From: Furcasterigmium furcatum
Taxonomy: Eukaryota; Ascomycota; Sordariomycetes; Glomerellales; Plectosphaerellaceae
NCBI GenBank assembly: GCA_001599815.1
Contig: BCIA01000005.1
Span: 1,529,088 to 1,593,087, forward strand
Direction of reading: 5' to 3'
DNA length: 64,000 nt
The notes below the pieces were generated by a model, which saw nothing but the letters and a program-made list of their open reading frames with translations, had not been told where the DNA came from and did no database searches. How positions within the stretch are numbered: position 1 is the stretch's first letter; each line of letters begins with the position of its first letter. This document shows positions 33,735 through 44,378 of this stretch, one piece after another. The position numbers were made by a program, and so were the translations under genes.

Positions 33735-35980
33735 GTTGTCTGACTCAGGCGGCGAGGCCGGTGGTGATGTTCGTGAGAAGGGGAAGAAGGAAGATGTTCG
33801 CTGTACAACCTGAAGATTCTCTGTTTCTGGGACAATGGAAGGGCCTCGACATCTATATACGCATTTGCCAAGTGGATTCCCCCACATGGAGGGGATGGGG
33901 AAGGCTGGCTACCCCAGGTAGTGTATTTTCCAACTAAACCTTTCTAACCTTGTTTTGCATCACGAGGTGTCCGGCCCGTCGGACTCATCGGACCTCTTCC
34001 GGGCTGAGTCTCGGCATTGTTCCGGTACGAGTCGCGTCCGCTAACGTGGAATTGGTAAAATCTGAGAAACCCTTGTTGTGAACTGACTCGTTACCTCTCT
34101 GTTTCTCACCAAAATCAAATCAGCTAAATGCGCCAAGCTGCCAAGGCGGACATTCATGGTAAAACACCGAGTCGAGGTATCTCCGACTTGAGCCACGAGG
34201 GCGAAGCTTTTGACAATCTGTGGCAGATCGCTTTGGCTGGGCGGAAAAGGTAAACCTATCGACGTCCGTCCCTCAATGCAGGGACCGACCTAGCGCTCAA
34301 GCAAAAGCAAGAGAAGGTCTAGAATAGGAGCTAGGAAACCCGCCCAGCGGAGTAATGGTATTAGAACAGAATAGGGGTTGCTCACCCTGGCGTCGCGAGG
34401 CCGAGTGACGAGCGATCGGTGAAGGACATGATCCTTCAGCCCACTCGCTACCAATTCGAGGGGTCATCGGGGACTCGGGGCTACTATTTTACCCTGCTCT
34501 GCGGGGATGGCACCGGAGGACATGCCGACGAGCATGGGTTGGAACTTCTGTACCCGAAGCCATGGGTCACAATTGCAGAGAACTGCATACGGGTTAGTTT
34601 ACCATGGAGATGCAATCTTTCAGTTGGCGGTCTCTCGCCTCTGAAACGGGGATGGGAAGAGTGGTGGACACCCCGTCATGTCGAGGAGAGCTGTCCGAGG
34701 GTCACTCAAGGCCTCCTTCGCCTGCTTCCAGTCGAACTAAGAGTGATCACGCGTAGATCTGTCCATAGTAAAATTGCTAGTAGCAATCTCGCGTTCACGC
34801 CCCATGAGCAACCAAGGTGTTGTTGTGTCCATGGGCATGGCCCAGATTAAGACTACGCCAGGAACGGGACCCCTCAGATGGCGGTCCGGTGCACGCCAGG
34901 GCCAATTCCGTACATCATGAGAGTTCCAGCCTTCTACTAAACACCGGACACGTGAACCCATGCACTAAGAAAATACGCATGAGCCAGGGAGGAGTGGTTA
35001 GGGCCAGCAGCCCAGTAGGACGGGGAGAGATCCCGGCCTGGAGAAGACTCTCGAAGCGCCGAGGCACATCTCGACCGCCCCCCACAGAACACTAGTAGAG
35101 GAACAGTACGCGCACGGAGATGTGGGCTTGTGTCTTGCACGTTGGCTCCGACGAGCGGATGGACGATGGGCCGTGGACCTCGTCAGATAAGCCGCGGGGT
35201 GCTCCGAGCACAGCTGGCCGAAGCGTTGGGTCCGAAGACCGCGGTATAGCTGACACTCTGCTTGTACCGACTTTTGGTCACAGGGTACGTCAGCCGGTTT
35301 CCCTGACGCTCTGGTGCTCCGATTGGTTCACATACATTGGAATGAGTACACGATGAGCATGAGCATCAAAGATAGGATGTAGCGATCCAGCTTCCTCGGG
35401 AGTGTTTTTTCTTCGGTCGGGCCAATGTCATGCTTTGGTGCATGAAGAAAGACAGGAAGGTCGGAGGGTTAAACATGGCCTTGCGATTCTGGAAAGACAA
35501 CGGCTTGAAAGAGAAATACAATACATGCAATATCGAGAGTACCGGTAGCAAACACCAGACGGCACAACCCAAATGGGAATGAGGCATCAAAACGGAGAGG
35601 CATGCGGGGACCATCCGGATCAGCAGTCAAGTCTCCAGGTTTTCCCCATATTGCAGTCCTCCAGGGTGAACTGGTACTAGTACAGCCTAATAGCCCCTGG
35701 ATCGGGCTGCGTCTCTCACCAGTGGTTCGACAGCCGCATCCCCACTCCCCCGACGCCCGTCGATGCCTGGAAGGTGACTTGATTCCGTCTTCGGTCGAAC
35801 ATTACCCCATGAGTGACAACACCAGCTGCCTAAAAATAGCGACGAAAGGACGAGGGAAACGGAAATAAAGTAAAGTCCACGGCACCCTCTCGGTGGTTGG
35901 GGAGAGACCTTCCCTTCAACCCCAACCCACGCACGGGTGGTCGCTCCTCAGGGGATTGACGCTGATCGCTCCCTTCGAAA
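33735..35980. other. Gene-poor divergent region, 2.2 kb
   Basis: Between the symporter (leftward) and the HSL-type hydrolase (rightward). It contains the TCGGAC repeats at 33979-33993 about 250 bases before the symporter start. Reading frames are short and overlap; none shows a domain or codon pattern like its neighbours. No transposon ends were recognised. Confidence 0.45.
33979..33993. promoter_or_regulatory. Tandem TCGGAC repeat (CGG-N6-CGG)
   Basis: TCGGAC at 33979-33984 and 33988-33993, period nine. The same TCGGAC core occurs twice in the promoter of the sugar porter at 24.4 kb. A CCG lies upstream at 33972, so a zinc-cluster site is possible. Confidence 0.4.
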
Positions 35981-36913
35981 ATGGCCAGCATTTTTCATGT
36001 TGTCCGCTATCTACGCCTCAAACTCGTCGTCTCCTTTCTTCGCCTCGTCCTCAAGGTTCTCGACCCGCCTCCCAAAGCCGAACCCGACGTTGTGCTGAGA
36101 ATCCAATCACGCGACAAGCGCCGCACCATCAAAGCCCATGTCTACAAGCCTGGAGCAGCCGCAGCGGATGGCGGAAGCGGGGGGCCATATCCGGCCTTGA
36201 TCAACTTTCACGGCTCCGGCTTCGCGGTCCCCCTCTATGGCGCGGACGACCAGTTCTGTCGACACGTCGCTACGACCGCCGGCTATGTGGTGCTCGACAT
36301 CGAATACCGCCTGGGACCGGAGCACCCATTCCCGGCGGCGATCCACGATGTCGAAGATGTCGTGAAATACGTTTTTGACCGCCCGGGGGAGTACCGGACC
36401 TCGCAAGTCTCCGTATCCGGATTCTCGTCCGGCGGCACCCTCGCGCTCGTCGCCCCGACGCTGTTTCCCCGCGGCGCATTCCAGTCCGTCATTGCGTTCT
36501 ACCCGTCGACGAACCTCGCCGTGGATCCGAGCCTGAGGAAGACCGCGATACAGGGCGCGAAGCGGCGCGGGTCGTTTTGGACCCGGATCTTCCGAGAGGG
36601 GTACATCGGAGACAATGACCCTCGAGATCCTCGCATCTCGCCGGCTTATGCGGATACATCCAACTATCCAGACAACATGTTATTCGTGACAGCGGAACTC
36701 GACACGTCAGCGATCGAGGCGGAGGAGTTAGCCGAGAGAGCCAAGACGGAAGGCCAGGCGACGGGCAGGAATGTGGTGGTCCGGAGGATGGAAGGGTGCG
36801 GTCATGCTTTTGACAAGAAGAGCAAGAATGAACATCTTGTGAAGGCTAAAGATGAGGCTTACGGGCTTGCCGTGGATATGTTGAAGAAGGTCTTGGATGG
36901 GAGCGGCCTCTGA
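35981..36913 (+). CDS. Alpha/beta-hydrolase, hormone-sensitive-lipase type
   Basis: Intronless, 310 aa. HGSGF near residue 75 is the oxyanion-hole motif of the HSL (AB hydrolase 3) family, where HGGGF is usual. The nucleophile elbow is SGFSSGG (Gly-x-Ser-x-Gly, Ser at about residue 151), and the C-terminal MEGCGHAF carries the likely catalytic His. The block DIEYRLGPEHPFPAAIHDVEDVVKY is typical of the family. The N-terminal hydrophobic helix (VVRYLRLKLVVSFLRLVLKVL) may tether it to a membrane or lipid droplet. It would hydrolyse a small or medium ester; the natural substrate is unknown. Confidence 0.93.
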   Translation: MASIFHVVRYLRLKLVVSFLRLVLKVLDPPPKAEPDVVLRIQSRDKRRTIKAHVYKPGAAAADGGSGGPYPALINFHGSGFAVPLYGADDQFCRHVATTAGYVVLDIEYRLGPEHPFPAAIHDVEDVVKYVFDRPGEYRTSQVSVSGFSSGGTLALVAPTLFPRGAFQSVIAFYPSTNLAVDPSLRKTAIQGAKRRGSFWTRIFREGYIGDNDPRDPRISPAYADTSNYPDNMLFVTAELDTSAIEAEELAERAKTEGQATGRNVVVRRMEGCGHAFDKKSKNEHLVKAKDEAYGLAVDMLKKVLDGSGL

Positions 36914-37725
36914 GGGATCTGGCGGTGTAATCTATTCGATCATCTTGAAAACATGAACGTGAGGTTTACTCCAAATGAAAAGCAAGGAGACCAAGTCGGC
37001 CAAAACCACAAGAGGGAGAAACACCATCGAGGACATGAGTTCCCATGTGGACATATTGACTCTGGACGGCCAAGGATCAAGCTTAAATACCCCGGCAGCC
37101 TCCAGTCCGATTCGGCGATGTTCGTACGGGGACCGAATCTCGGGTTGCTCAAGCCAGGGACCACGTGGCGCGCATCACGCAACTGCCGGAATCCCATCTT
37201 GGCGCCTCAAAAGATAGCCCTATCAGGCGGCTGCCACCATCATCAACCGCAGGCTGGGCCACTTGGCTGGGCCCGGCGCCCCGGCAGCTTCCGGCATGAT
37301 CGGCGGAGCCGGCGGGACGGCGCCAAGACGGCCCAGGCACCAGTTTAAAGGGCCAATAGGAGCACCGGGAAATGCGATCGCTCCCGAGAGATGCACTAAA
37401 ACCCGAGATCACCTCGGGTTCGCATCGTCCTGACTCGAGTCCGACGGTTTCGTCGTGGAGCGAAACACCCATCTCGAGCAAGCTAGGTGAAGCTGCCACC
37501 AAAGACGCGTTTGCGCTGCGCCCATTTCAGCATGGGCCCTCGTGAGAATCATGCAAAACTTCGCAAAGGCCCGACCCTGATCCTCGACATCTCGGGAACA
37601 GCCGTCATGGCCTCCAGACGATACATATACGGGCTCGTCCTGTTCCTGGCCCATCGTTTCCCATTCTAGAACACTCATTCTTGCTACGGGGCGTTTCAGT
37701 CCATCTTCAGCAATCAGCGACCACC
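36914..37725. other. Intergenic, promoter of the sterol glucosyltransferase
   Basis: 812 bases. A CCAAT box occurs at about 37351-37355. Short frames on both strands have no domain content. The CT/AT-rich last 50 bases resemble a 5' untranslated leader. Confidence 0.5.
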
Positions 37726-40546
37726 ATGGCGAAAGACAACCGCAACTCCATGGCGAAGGAGAGCCGCCACTCCGTGGCCAAAGGCCAGCCAATTCCCGAT
37801 AACAGGAACCAAGCGATTGGCTACAACACGGGCCTTCCCCTGGACTTTGACGAAATGGACAACGATGAACCACCGCCGCAGTACGAGCCAACGGCGACGG
37901 AGCAGGTGATTCGAGAATCGACAAGGGGCCGAGGTGGGTAGAGCCAACGCGAATGTCACGAGAACAGCAGCTTACGAGTTTCCGCACACAGACGACGGTC
38001 GCATCGACATTGACCTCAACTCGCGACTATGCCGGACATTGTCGCTGTTGGTCCCACGGGAGGCGCCGCAAGCCGACAATCGGCAGAGCATGCCGCCCGT
38101 CTACACGCAGCGCGGGTTCTGGGGCATCCGCCTCAACATCGTCATCCAGGTCGTCGGCAGCAGAGGTGACGTCCAGCCCTTCATCGCCCTGGGTACGGAG
38201 CTCCAGCGCCACGGGCACCGGGTGCGCCTCGCCACACACGACACCTTCGCCGAGTTCGTTCGCGAGTCGGGACTAGAGTTCTTCCCCATCGGCGGCGACC
38301 CGACGGAGCTGATGGCCTACATGGTCAAGAACCCGGGGCTTATTCCGAGCGTGAAGAGCCTGCGGGCGGGCGACATCCAGAAGAAGCGGAAGATGGTCGG
38401 CGAGATGCTGGAGGGTTGCTGGCGGTCGTGCATCGAGCCCGACCCGGTGACGCTGAGGCCGTTTGTCGCCGAGGCCATCATCGCCAACCCGCCGAGCTTC
38501 GCGCACGTCCACTGCGCGCAGGCGTTGGGGGTGCCGCTGCACCTCATGTTCACGATGCCGTGGACGAGCACGAGGGCGTTCTGCCACCCGCTGGCGAATC
38601 TGACGAGCAAGAACTCGCATATCCCGCCGGAAGCGGCCAACTTCATATCCTACAGGGCGGTGGAATGGATGACCTGGCAGGGGTACGAGTTCCAATGTCC
38701 GAGTTCGAGGATTACCAGCTAACAGTCGACCAGCCTGGGAGACGTCGTCAACGCCTGGCGAGACACCCTCGACCTCGAGCCTGTGCCGTTCTCCGAGGGC
38801 CCATGCCTCGCGGAAACGCTGAAGTTCCCATTCACGTACTGCTGGTCGCCGAGCCTCGTTCCGAAGCCCGACGACTGGCCGGAAAATATCGGTAGGTTGG
38901 TGAAGCTGCGCGGAGAGTGGCAATTACTGACAGCATGTAGATGTGTGTGGCTTCTTCTTCCGAGACCCGCCCGATTACACGCCAGATCCGGAACTCGATG
39001 CCTTTCTTCGCGGAGGTCCGCCGCCAGTGTACATCGGTTTCGGAAGCATCGTCATCGATGACCCGGATGGACTGACGGCGACGTTGGTCGCGGCTGTTCG
39101 GGCGACGGGACAGCGCGCCATCATCTCAAGAGGCTGGAGCAAACTGGGCGCCAACCAACCAGACGATCCCAACATTCTGTATCTGGGCGACTGCCCGCAT
39201 GAATGGCTGTTCCGGCATGTGGCGGCCGTGGTTCACCATGGCGGCGCTGGCACGACGGCGTGCGGGCTGGCGAACGGCAGGCCGACCATGATCGTGCCGT
39301 TCTTCGGCGAGTAAGTTGGATGCCGTCCTGCGAATTCGCTCTCCTGCTAACCAATGCTTGCAGCCAGCCGTTCTGGGGAGACATGGTGGCGGCAGCAGGC
39401 GCCGGTCCCTCGCCGATCCCGCAGAAACAGCTGAACCAATCCAACCTAGCCCAGGCCATCACATATCTCCTGACACCAGAAGCCTTGGCCGCGGCAGGCA
39501 GGATGGCAGACAGCATGCGCTCCGAGACGGGCGTCCGGCAGGCAGTCGCGTCTTTCCACGCAAACCTGCCGCTGGAGAAGATGCGCTGCGACGTGATACC
39601 CAACCAACCAGCAGCATGGTCCTTTAAGAAGAACGGCAACTACTACAAGCTGTCCAAGGCCGCGGCGGAGGTGGTGACGAGCCACATGCGGATGAAATGG
39701 GGCGACTTCAAGCGGTACGAGTGCAGCCCCGTGCACATCGAGAACCGGCGGTGGGATCCCGTCACCGCAACGGCGTCGTCGCTCGCCACCACGGGCTCGG
39801 GGATGGTGACGTCCGCGGCGGATATCGTGGTCAAGCCGATCCGGGCGTTCTCCCAGCACTCGGACAAGGGGCGGCGAGAGGGCGGCCCCTCGAGCGACAG
39901 CGCGTCCGCGCACTCGAACGACACCGTCTTCGGAAGGCCCGCAGGCCTGGATGTACCCCCGAGCGAGAGGAGTACGGAGGTCTCGTCCGCGAGGAGCCCC
40001 ATGGCGGAAGCCATCACCGGGTCCGCCGCGGGAGTGGGCGGCTTCTTGAAGCACTTCTCCAAGGGCATGATGATAGATATGCCGCTCGCCGTGACGGAGG
40101 GCATGCGGAACGCGCCGCGCCTCTACAGCGGCGAGGTGTACGACCCCGGGGCGGTGACGGACTGGAAGTCGGGGTGCATGGCCGCGGGCAAGAACTTCGC
40201 GCACGGCATGGTCGAGGGCATGGGCGGGCTGGTCATCTCGCCGATCAGGGGCGCGAGGAAGGAGGGTGCGCTGGGGGCGGCGAAGGGGGCCGGCGTCGGG
40301 CTGCTGAACATGGGCACGAAGTTCTCATCGGGCGTGTTGGGGCTGGTAGCGTTCTCGGGGCAGGGCGTCTACCAGAGCGTGAGGGCGACGATCAAGCGGG
40401 ACACGAGGAAGATGATCAAGGAGGCGAGGAGGGAGGAGGGCGCTCATGTGGTGATGCATGGCGGCGATGACGGCGGGAGGATCGATGAGGGGAAGGTGCT
40501 CCGTGCCTTTGATCTAATGATGGCGGGTGACCGAAGAGATGATTGA
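37726..40546 (+). CDS. Sterol 3-beta-glucosyltransferase-like GT28/GT1 protein with VPS13-like tail
   Basis: Five exons: 37726 to about 37933, then 37968-38682, 38734-38891, 38941-39310 and 39364-40546, giving 877 aa. The first junction is uncertain: a 34-base intron (37934-37967) keeps the frame but is very short, and a 73-base alternative (37906-37978) also keeps it. The GT28 N-terminal domain is IVIQVVGSRGDVQPFIALGTELQRHGHRVRLATHDTF. The donor-binding block is HHGGAGTTACGLANGRPTMIVPFFGDQPFWG. Together they mark a UDP-glucose:sterol-type transferase acting at membranes. Unlike Atg26 it lacks PH and GRAM domains at the N-terminus. The last 200 residues carry Gly-rich amphipathic repeats (for example GLVISPIRGARKEGALGAAKG) like the C-terminal region of VPS13-type lipid-transfer proteins. 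An AATAAA signal lies at 40580. Confidence 0.87.
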
Positions 40547-40855
40547 TGGGGGCCAGCCAGCGTTGAGATATCCTAGAGGAATAAATGTCAACTTGAATTT
40601 AAAGAAGAAAGATCATGATCCACCTCACGCACTGAGGAACATCGCCGCTGACTCAGCGGTGCGTTACCTAATATGACTTCGGAAAAGGGGTTCGATCTCC
40701 ACCAAGAGATCGAAGACGCGGCGCGCGCATAACTTCTTCGCCATACCACCAAGACTGGCCCCCGGGGCCGGACGCAGGCTGCATCCTCAAGGTCCCCTAC
40801 ATGCAGACGTCAGCGGCCGGTCTACGGCTCCGGATTGATATCTACGTCTGATCCC
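40547..40855. terminator. Convergent 3' region with poly(A)-like signal and two hairpins
   Basis: 309 bases between converging genes. AATAAA lies at 40580-40585, 34 bases after the glycosyltransferase stop. Two perfect inverted repeats follow: CCGCTGA-C-TCAGCGG (40645-40659) and TTCGATCTC-CACCAA-GAGATCGAA (40691-40714). The role of the hairpins is not known. Confidence 0.45.
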
Positions 40856-41992
40856 TCACGGCTTCTTGCCAATGCAGCTCTCCATGGTCACTCCTCGCCT
40901 CCCGTCCTTCAGCGCATTCAGCTCATCGACAAAGTCCTGCCTCCAGGCGTCCTCCAGCCTGCTGGGGCTCCATACAAGCAGCTTCCTGGCCTGAGTCCCC
41001 GTCATCGCCTTGTTTCCGGCCCACCCACGCTCCGCCATGTCGACCAGCCCGGCCGTGATCTCGTCGGCGATCTCCTGCAGCGGCACCATGCGGATCTCCT
41101 TCTCCTTCGGCGTGTCATCCCGGGGCAACACACCTGCATCAAAGGCGGCATCGAGACAGCGCTGGTTGATTTCTGTCTGTAGAGCTCGACCGACCGCGAG
41201 GAAGATGATGCCCTTCTTTCCCGAAGGGATGTACCCGACCCCGCGGTCCTCGCGCGTGAGGATGGTGCGCACGAGCAGAAGATAGACATCCGCCAGGTCT
41301 TCGACGTGGACCCAGTCGAAGTTCGACGTCTCGTTCAGCTTGTATCCGTGACCGTGGGTCACGACGTAGCGCATGATGACGGGCAGAATGATGCCCTGCT
41401 TGTTGAACAGGCCGGTGCCCTCGCCGAAGATGCATGGCGTGTTGAGGCTCACGGCCTGGACGTCCGACTCCTCGGCTGCCGTGAGGACGCCGACCTCGGT
41501 CGTCCGCTGGGGGTAGGGCTCGCGCTCGTCCTCGCTGCGGAGGAACTCGTAAACGGCGCCGCCGTCGGTGTCGTCCCAGACGCGGTCGGGGAAGGACTCC
41601 TGCGTCAGCGGCCTGTCTGCGAGGTTGGTGCATCCGGCAATGTGTAGGAGCCAGGGCGCAGGCGCTCCGGGCTTCACACGGCGGGCCAGTCCGTCGACGA
41701 AAGCTTTGGCGCCGGCGGGGATAAATCCAGAGCCCACATTGACGATGATGTCGTAGTTGGCGGCAGTGTCGGCGATGAAGGTCAGGTCGGAGAGTCCAGT
41801 CCACTGTATCGTGTTGATCCGGTCCCCGTAGGCCTTTCGGAGCTTCGAGGCGGCCTCTTCACCTCGGACGAGGAGATCGAATCGAAGGCCTCGTAGGACG
41901 GGATCAGTGCTCTTTATGAAGTGGTCGAGCACCGTACCGCCGACGAACCCGGTGGCGCCGGTGATGAGGATGGTGCTAGTTGGTGAAGACAT
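40856..41992 (-). CDS. NAD-dependent epimerase/dehydratase (extended/atypical SDR)
   Basis: Intronless, 378 aa from the ATG at 41992. The N-terminal STILITGATGFVGGTVLDHF has the glycine-rich dinucleotide motif (GxxGxxG) of extended and atypical SDRs. Further along, FDWVHVEDLADVYLLLV is the downstream substrate-domain block shared by nucleoside-diphosphate-sugar epimerases and NmrA-like proteins. A clear Tyr-x3-Lys catalytic pair was not found, so it may be a reductase or regulatory member rather than a sugar epimerase. No signal peptide. Convergent with the sterol glucosyltransferase. Confidence 0.88.
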   Translation of the reverse strand: MSSPTSTILITGATGFVGGTVLDHFIKSTDPVLRGLRFDLLVRGEEAASKLRKAYGDRINTIQWTGLSDLTFIADTAANYDIIVNVGSGFIPAGAKAFVDGLARRVKPGAPAPWLLHIAGCTNLADRPLTQESFPDRVWDDTDGGAVYEFLRSEDEREPYPQRTTEVGVLTAAEESDVQAVSLNTPCIFGEGTGLFNKQGIILPVIMRYVVTHGHGYKLNETSNFDWVHVEDLADVYLLLVRTILTREDRGVGYIPSGKKGIIFLAVGRALQTEINQRCLDAAFDAGVLPRDDTPKEKEIRMVPLQEIADEITAGLVDMAERGWAGNKAMTGTQARKLLVWSPSRLEDAWRQDFVDELNALKDGRRGVTMESCIGKKP

Positions 41993-42679
41993 GATGAAAA
42001 GCCTCGTATTGACGAGGAAGTACACGCACCTTCTTGTGCCTGTGTATTGTTATATGTGTCTCAGACACAGAAAAGTACATTTCTTCCACCTCCATGCTTG
42101 AGCGGGAGCGGCCCGGAGGATACTTCTATATCCCGCCCGATGCCGCCAGTCTTGAGCTCTCGTACAAATAGAGACTAGCGTCTACTCTTCTCCTAGGGTC
42201 TCGAAATGATACATATGAATCATATGATCCAACATGCAAGGCCTTGGGTTTCGGTGGAGATGGAGGAATAACGGCACACATAGCTTCGTCGGAAGTCCTC
42301 GATGTCCGCGCAGAACCCCTGATCCCCTGACCGCTCGCTTCGCAGGCCACAGTCAAAGAATGATGCTTCGTCCAACGATGGACGAGTGGGGTGACATGCT
42401 AATGTGGAGGAGATCCCCGGATCCTTGAATCTGTCGCACGGTCTCTGCGCAAGGGTGATGCCCAGTGCTGTGTTATCCACAATAGCTGATGAAGCGAGCT
42501 TCAAACCCCGGTCGAGATTCTTCGAGGACTCGCCCTTTCCCACTTATGCAGCGGCTCAATGTTCCTCTACTTCTAGCTGTTCATTGATTCGGCCCCCTCC
42601 AGTCGCAGGAACCTCGCCCAAGTCAGTAGGTCATCTGGTGGCGGCAGGGTGTCGACTCTATTGACTCCCCATTAGGACT
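41993..42679. other. Intergenic, promoter of the epimerase gene
   Basis: 687 bases between the epimerase start and the 3' end of the receptor gene. Several ATATG and ATAT stretches occur at 42040-42235. No gene recognised. Confidence 0.5.
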
Positions 42680-44378
42680 TCATCGCCGCAGACTCTCTGG
42701 CACGACATAGTCCTCTTTCGTCTCCCCCCTCTCCTTATCCACGTCGGATGTGTCTGATCCTGACACCTCCAAGATAAACTCCCTGTCCATCATTACTCCG
42801 TTCCCATTCCTATTCCCGCCAGTGGTTGTCCTTACGCCGTTGCTCGCAATGATGGCCTCTTCGCTGTGGCTGTCGAGCTCGGCGATATCATTCATGGTGT
42901 GCTTGTCGTCCCTTCCCGTGCCCGAGGACTGCCCAAACGTCTTCAGTGCAAAGTTGCCGCTGTGGGAGTGATCGTATGGGTGCTTTTTGGAGCTGCCGTT
43001 GCCAAAGCTGTTGCTACCCAGAGGCGAGGGGCGTATGTCTTGAAAAACACTCGGAACGTCGATGCGGAGCCGCAGATGATAGCTGTTGTGCGAAATGTCA
43101 GTCATGGACCTGCAGGGAACAAATAATTTGTGGTTGACCATGTGAACCTACCAGCATACACCTCGATGGTGCACCAGTTGAGGGAGTCGGCGAAGTAGAA
43201 CCATATGTCCTCCTCGTTCTCGAGCTTCAGCACGTAATAGTAGCGAACACAGGCAGCTGTCATATGAATATCAGCATTTCCCCAGGCTCGAGTCACAGGC
43301 GGACGCGAAGTTCCGAACTTGGTTTCAGGTAATTACATACCCGCGAGCGCCACAAAACCGACGCAAAACAGGAGGAGCAGGGCAATCTTCTGCCGGCGAG
43401 GGACCTGCAGAGTCCAGATCATCGGAAGCGGCAGCACATAGATGCAGATGTCCTGAACAATGCTGTTGCAAGATCAGCCCTGGTTTCTTCCTCTGCCATT
43501 CCTGCTGCGACTGGGATAGAAACTTACTTGAGAATCCCGTTGGCCTCGAAGAATGTTTGGCGGTTGGCCGCTGCCAGACACTTCCCAGCGCCAGAAAGCT
43601 GGCCCTCGATATCCCAGTAGAGCTCGACGGGCCAGCATTCGAAAATGCAGATGAGTGCCGTGGAAACACCTAGCCCGATGACAGTGAACATTAGCAAGTA
43701 CGCTGCCCATCTCCTCCATTTGGTTGGGTCTACCCGAATGTAGAAGACCAGAATGCTCATCTTGACGAAGCAGAGTGCGACGACATAGAGGAGTCTGTTT
43801 GCATAGTTCGACTGGAGCAGGTATGGGAGGTTGGCTTGATTGATGTCCTCGACTGGATTTCGGTGTGAGATGGTTTGCTTAGAAACAGACGACGACCGGA
43901 TCCTCGAGACATACAGTGAACGCCCGCTCCGTACCACGCACCTGCATCCCCAGGTTAGTTTCGGAGACATTCATTGCTCGTGACTCTCGGGAAACTTACA
44001 AGCCATGTTCGCCACCGAAAGTCCAACATTAAAAACCTGGGCCGAAGCCGTTAGCGATGTGATACCGAAATGACGGTGCCGCAGCAACATGAGACCTACT
44101 ACACCGGCAAGCATCAGCCCTACATGTCCAAGTGTTAGCAAATAGATCTCGTACTGGACAGCTGTCAAACATGGCTTACAGTCATCCAATCCGAGGCCGC
44201 CCTTGACAATAACCAGTCTGGCATGCAACCGAAGCGCCATTACAGCAATGGCTACAACTGAGAAGGCGATTCCAACGCCAAAGACGGACGCCTGGTTGCT
44301 TCCTGGCACAAAGCCGCCCTCAGAAGCACGTGTATAAAGACGATGGGCTTCTTTTGCGGACATGATGGCCGGTGACAT
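42680..44378 (-). CDS. Pth11-like seven-helix receptor without CFEM domain
   Basis: Seven exons (44180-44378, 44000-44119, 43915-43941, 43528-43852, 43341-43462, 43152-43256, 42680-43038) give 418 aa. Markers of the fungal rhodopsin-like family are the block GGLGLDDWLM, the block YGAGVHFEDINQANLPYLLQSNYANRLLYVVALCFVKMSIL, IFECWPVELYWD in the second extracellular loop, DICIYVLPLPMIW, and DSLNWCTIEVYA before the last helix. The third exon is only 27 bases. The acceptor of the last exon (TTTTTCAAG before 43038) was chosen because the nearer one gives an immediate stop. The C-terminal tail is Ser/Asp-rich. There is no signal peptide or cysteine-rich N-terminal domain. Exon limits of the last two joins are the least sure. 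Confidence 0.84.

Noticed and set aside
37409..37987. 192-codon leftward frame over the glucosyltransferase promoter
   Set aside because: Overlaps the first exon of the sense gene and has a Ser/Cys/Arg composition typical of noncoding G+C-rich DNA.
40685..40700. tRNA T-arm-like GGGGTTCGATCTCC
   Set aside because: No matching D-arm, anticodon arm or acceptor stem. The bases belong to the 9-base hairpin instead.
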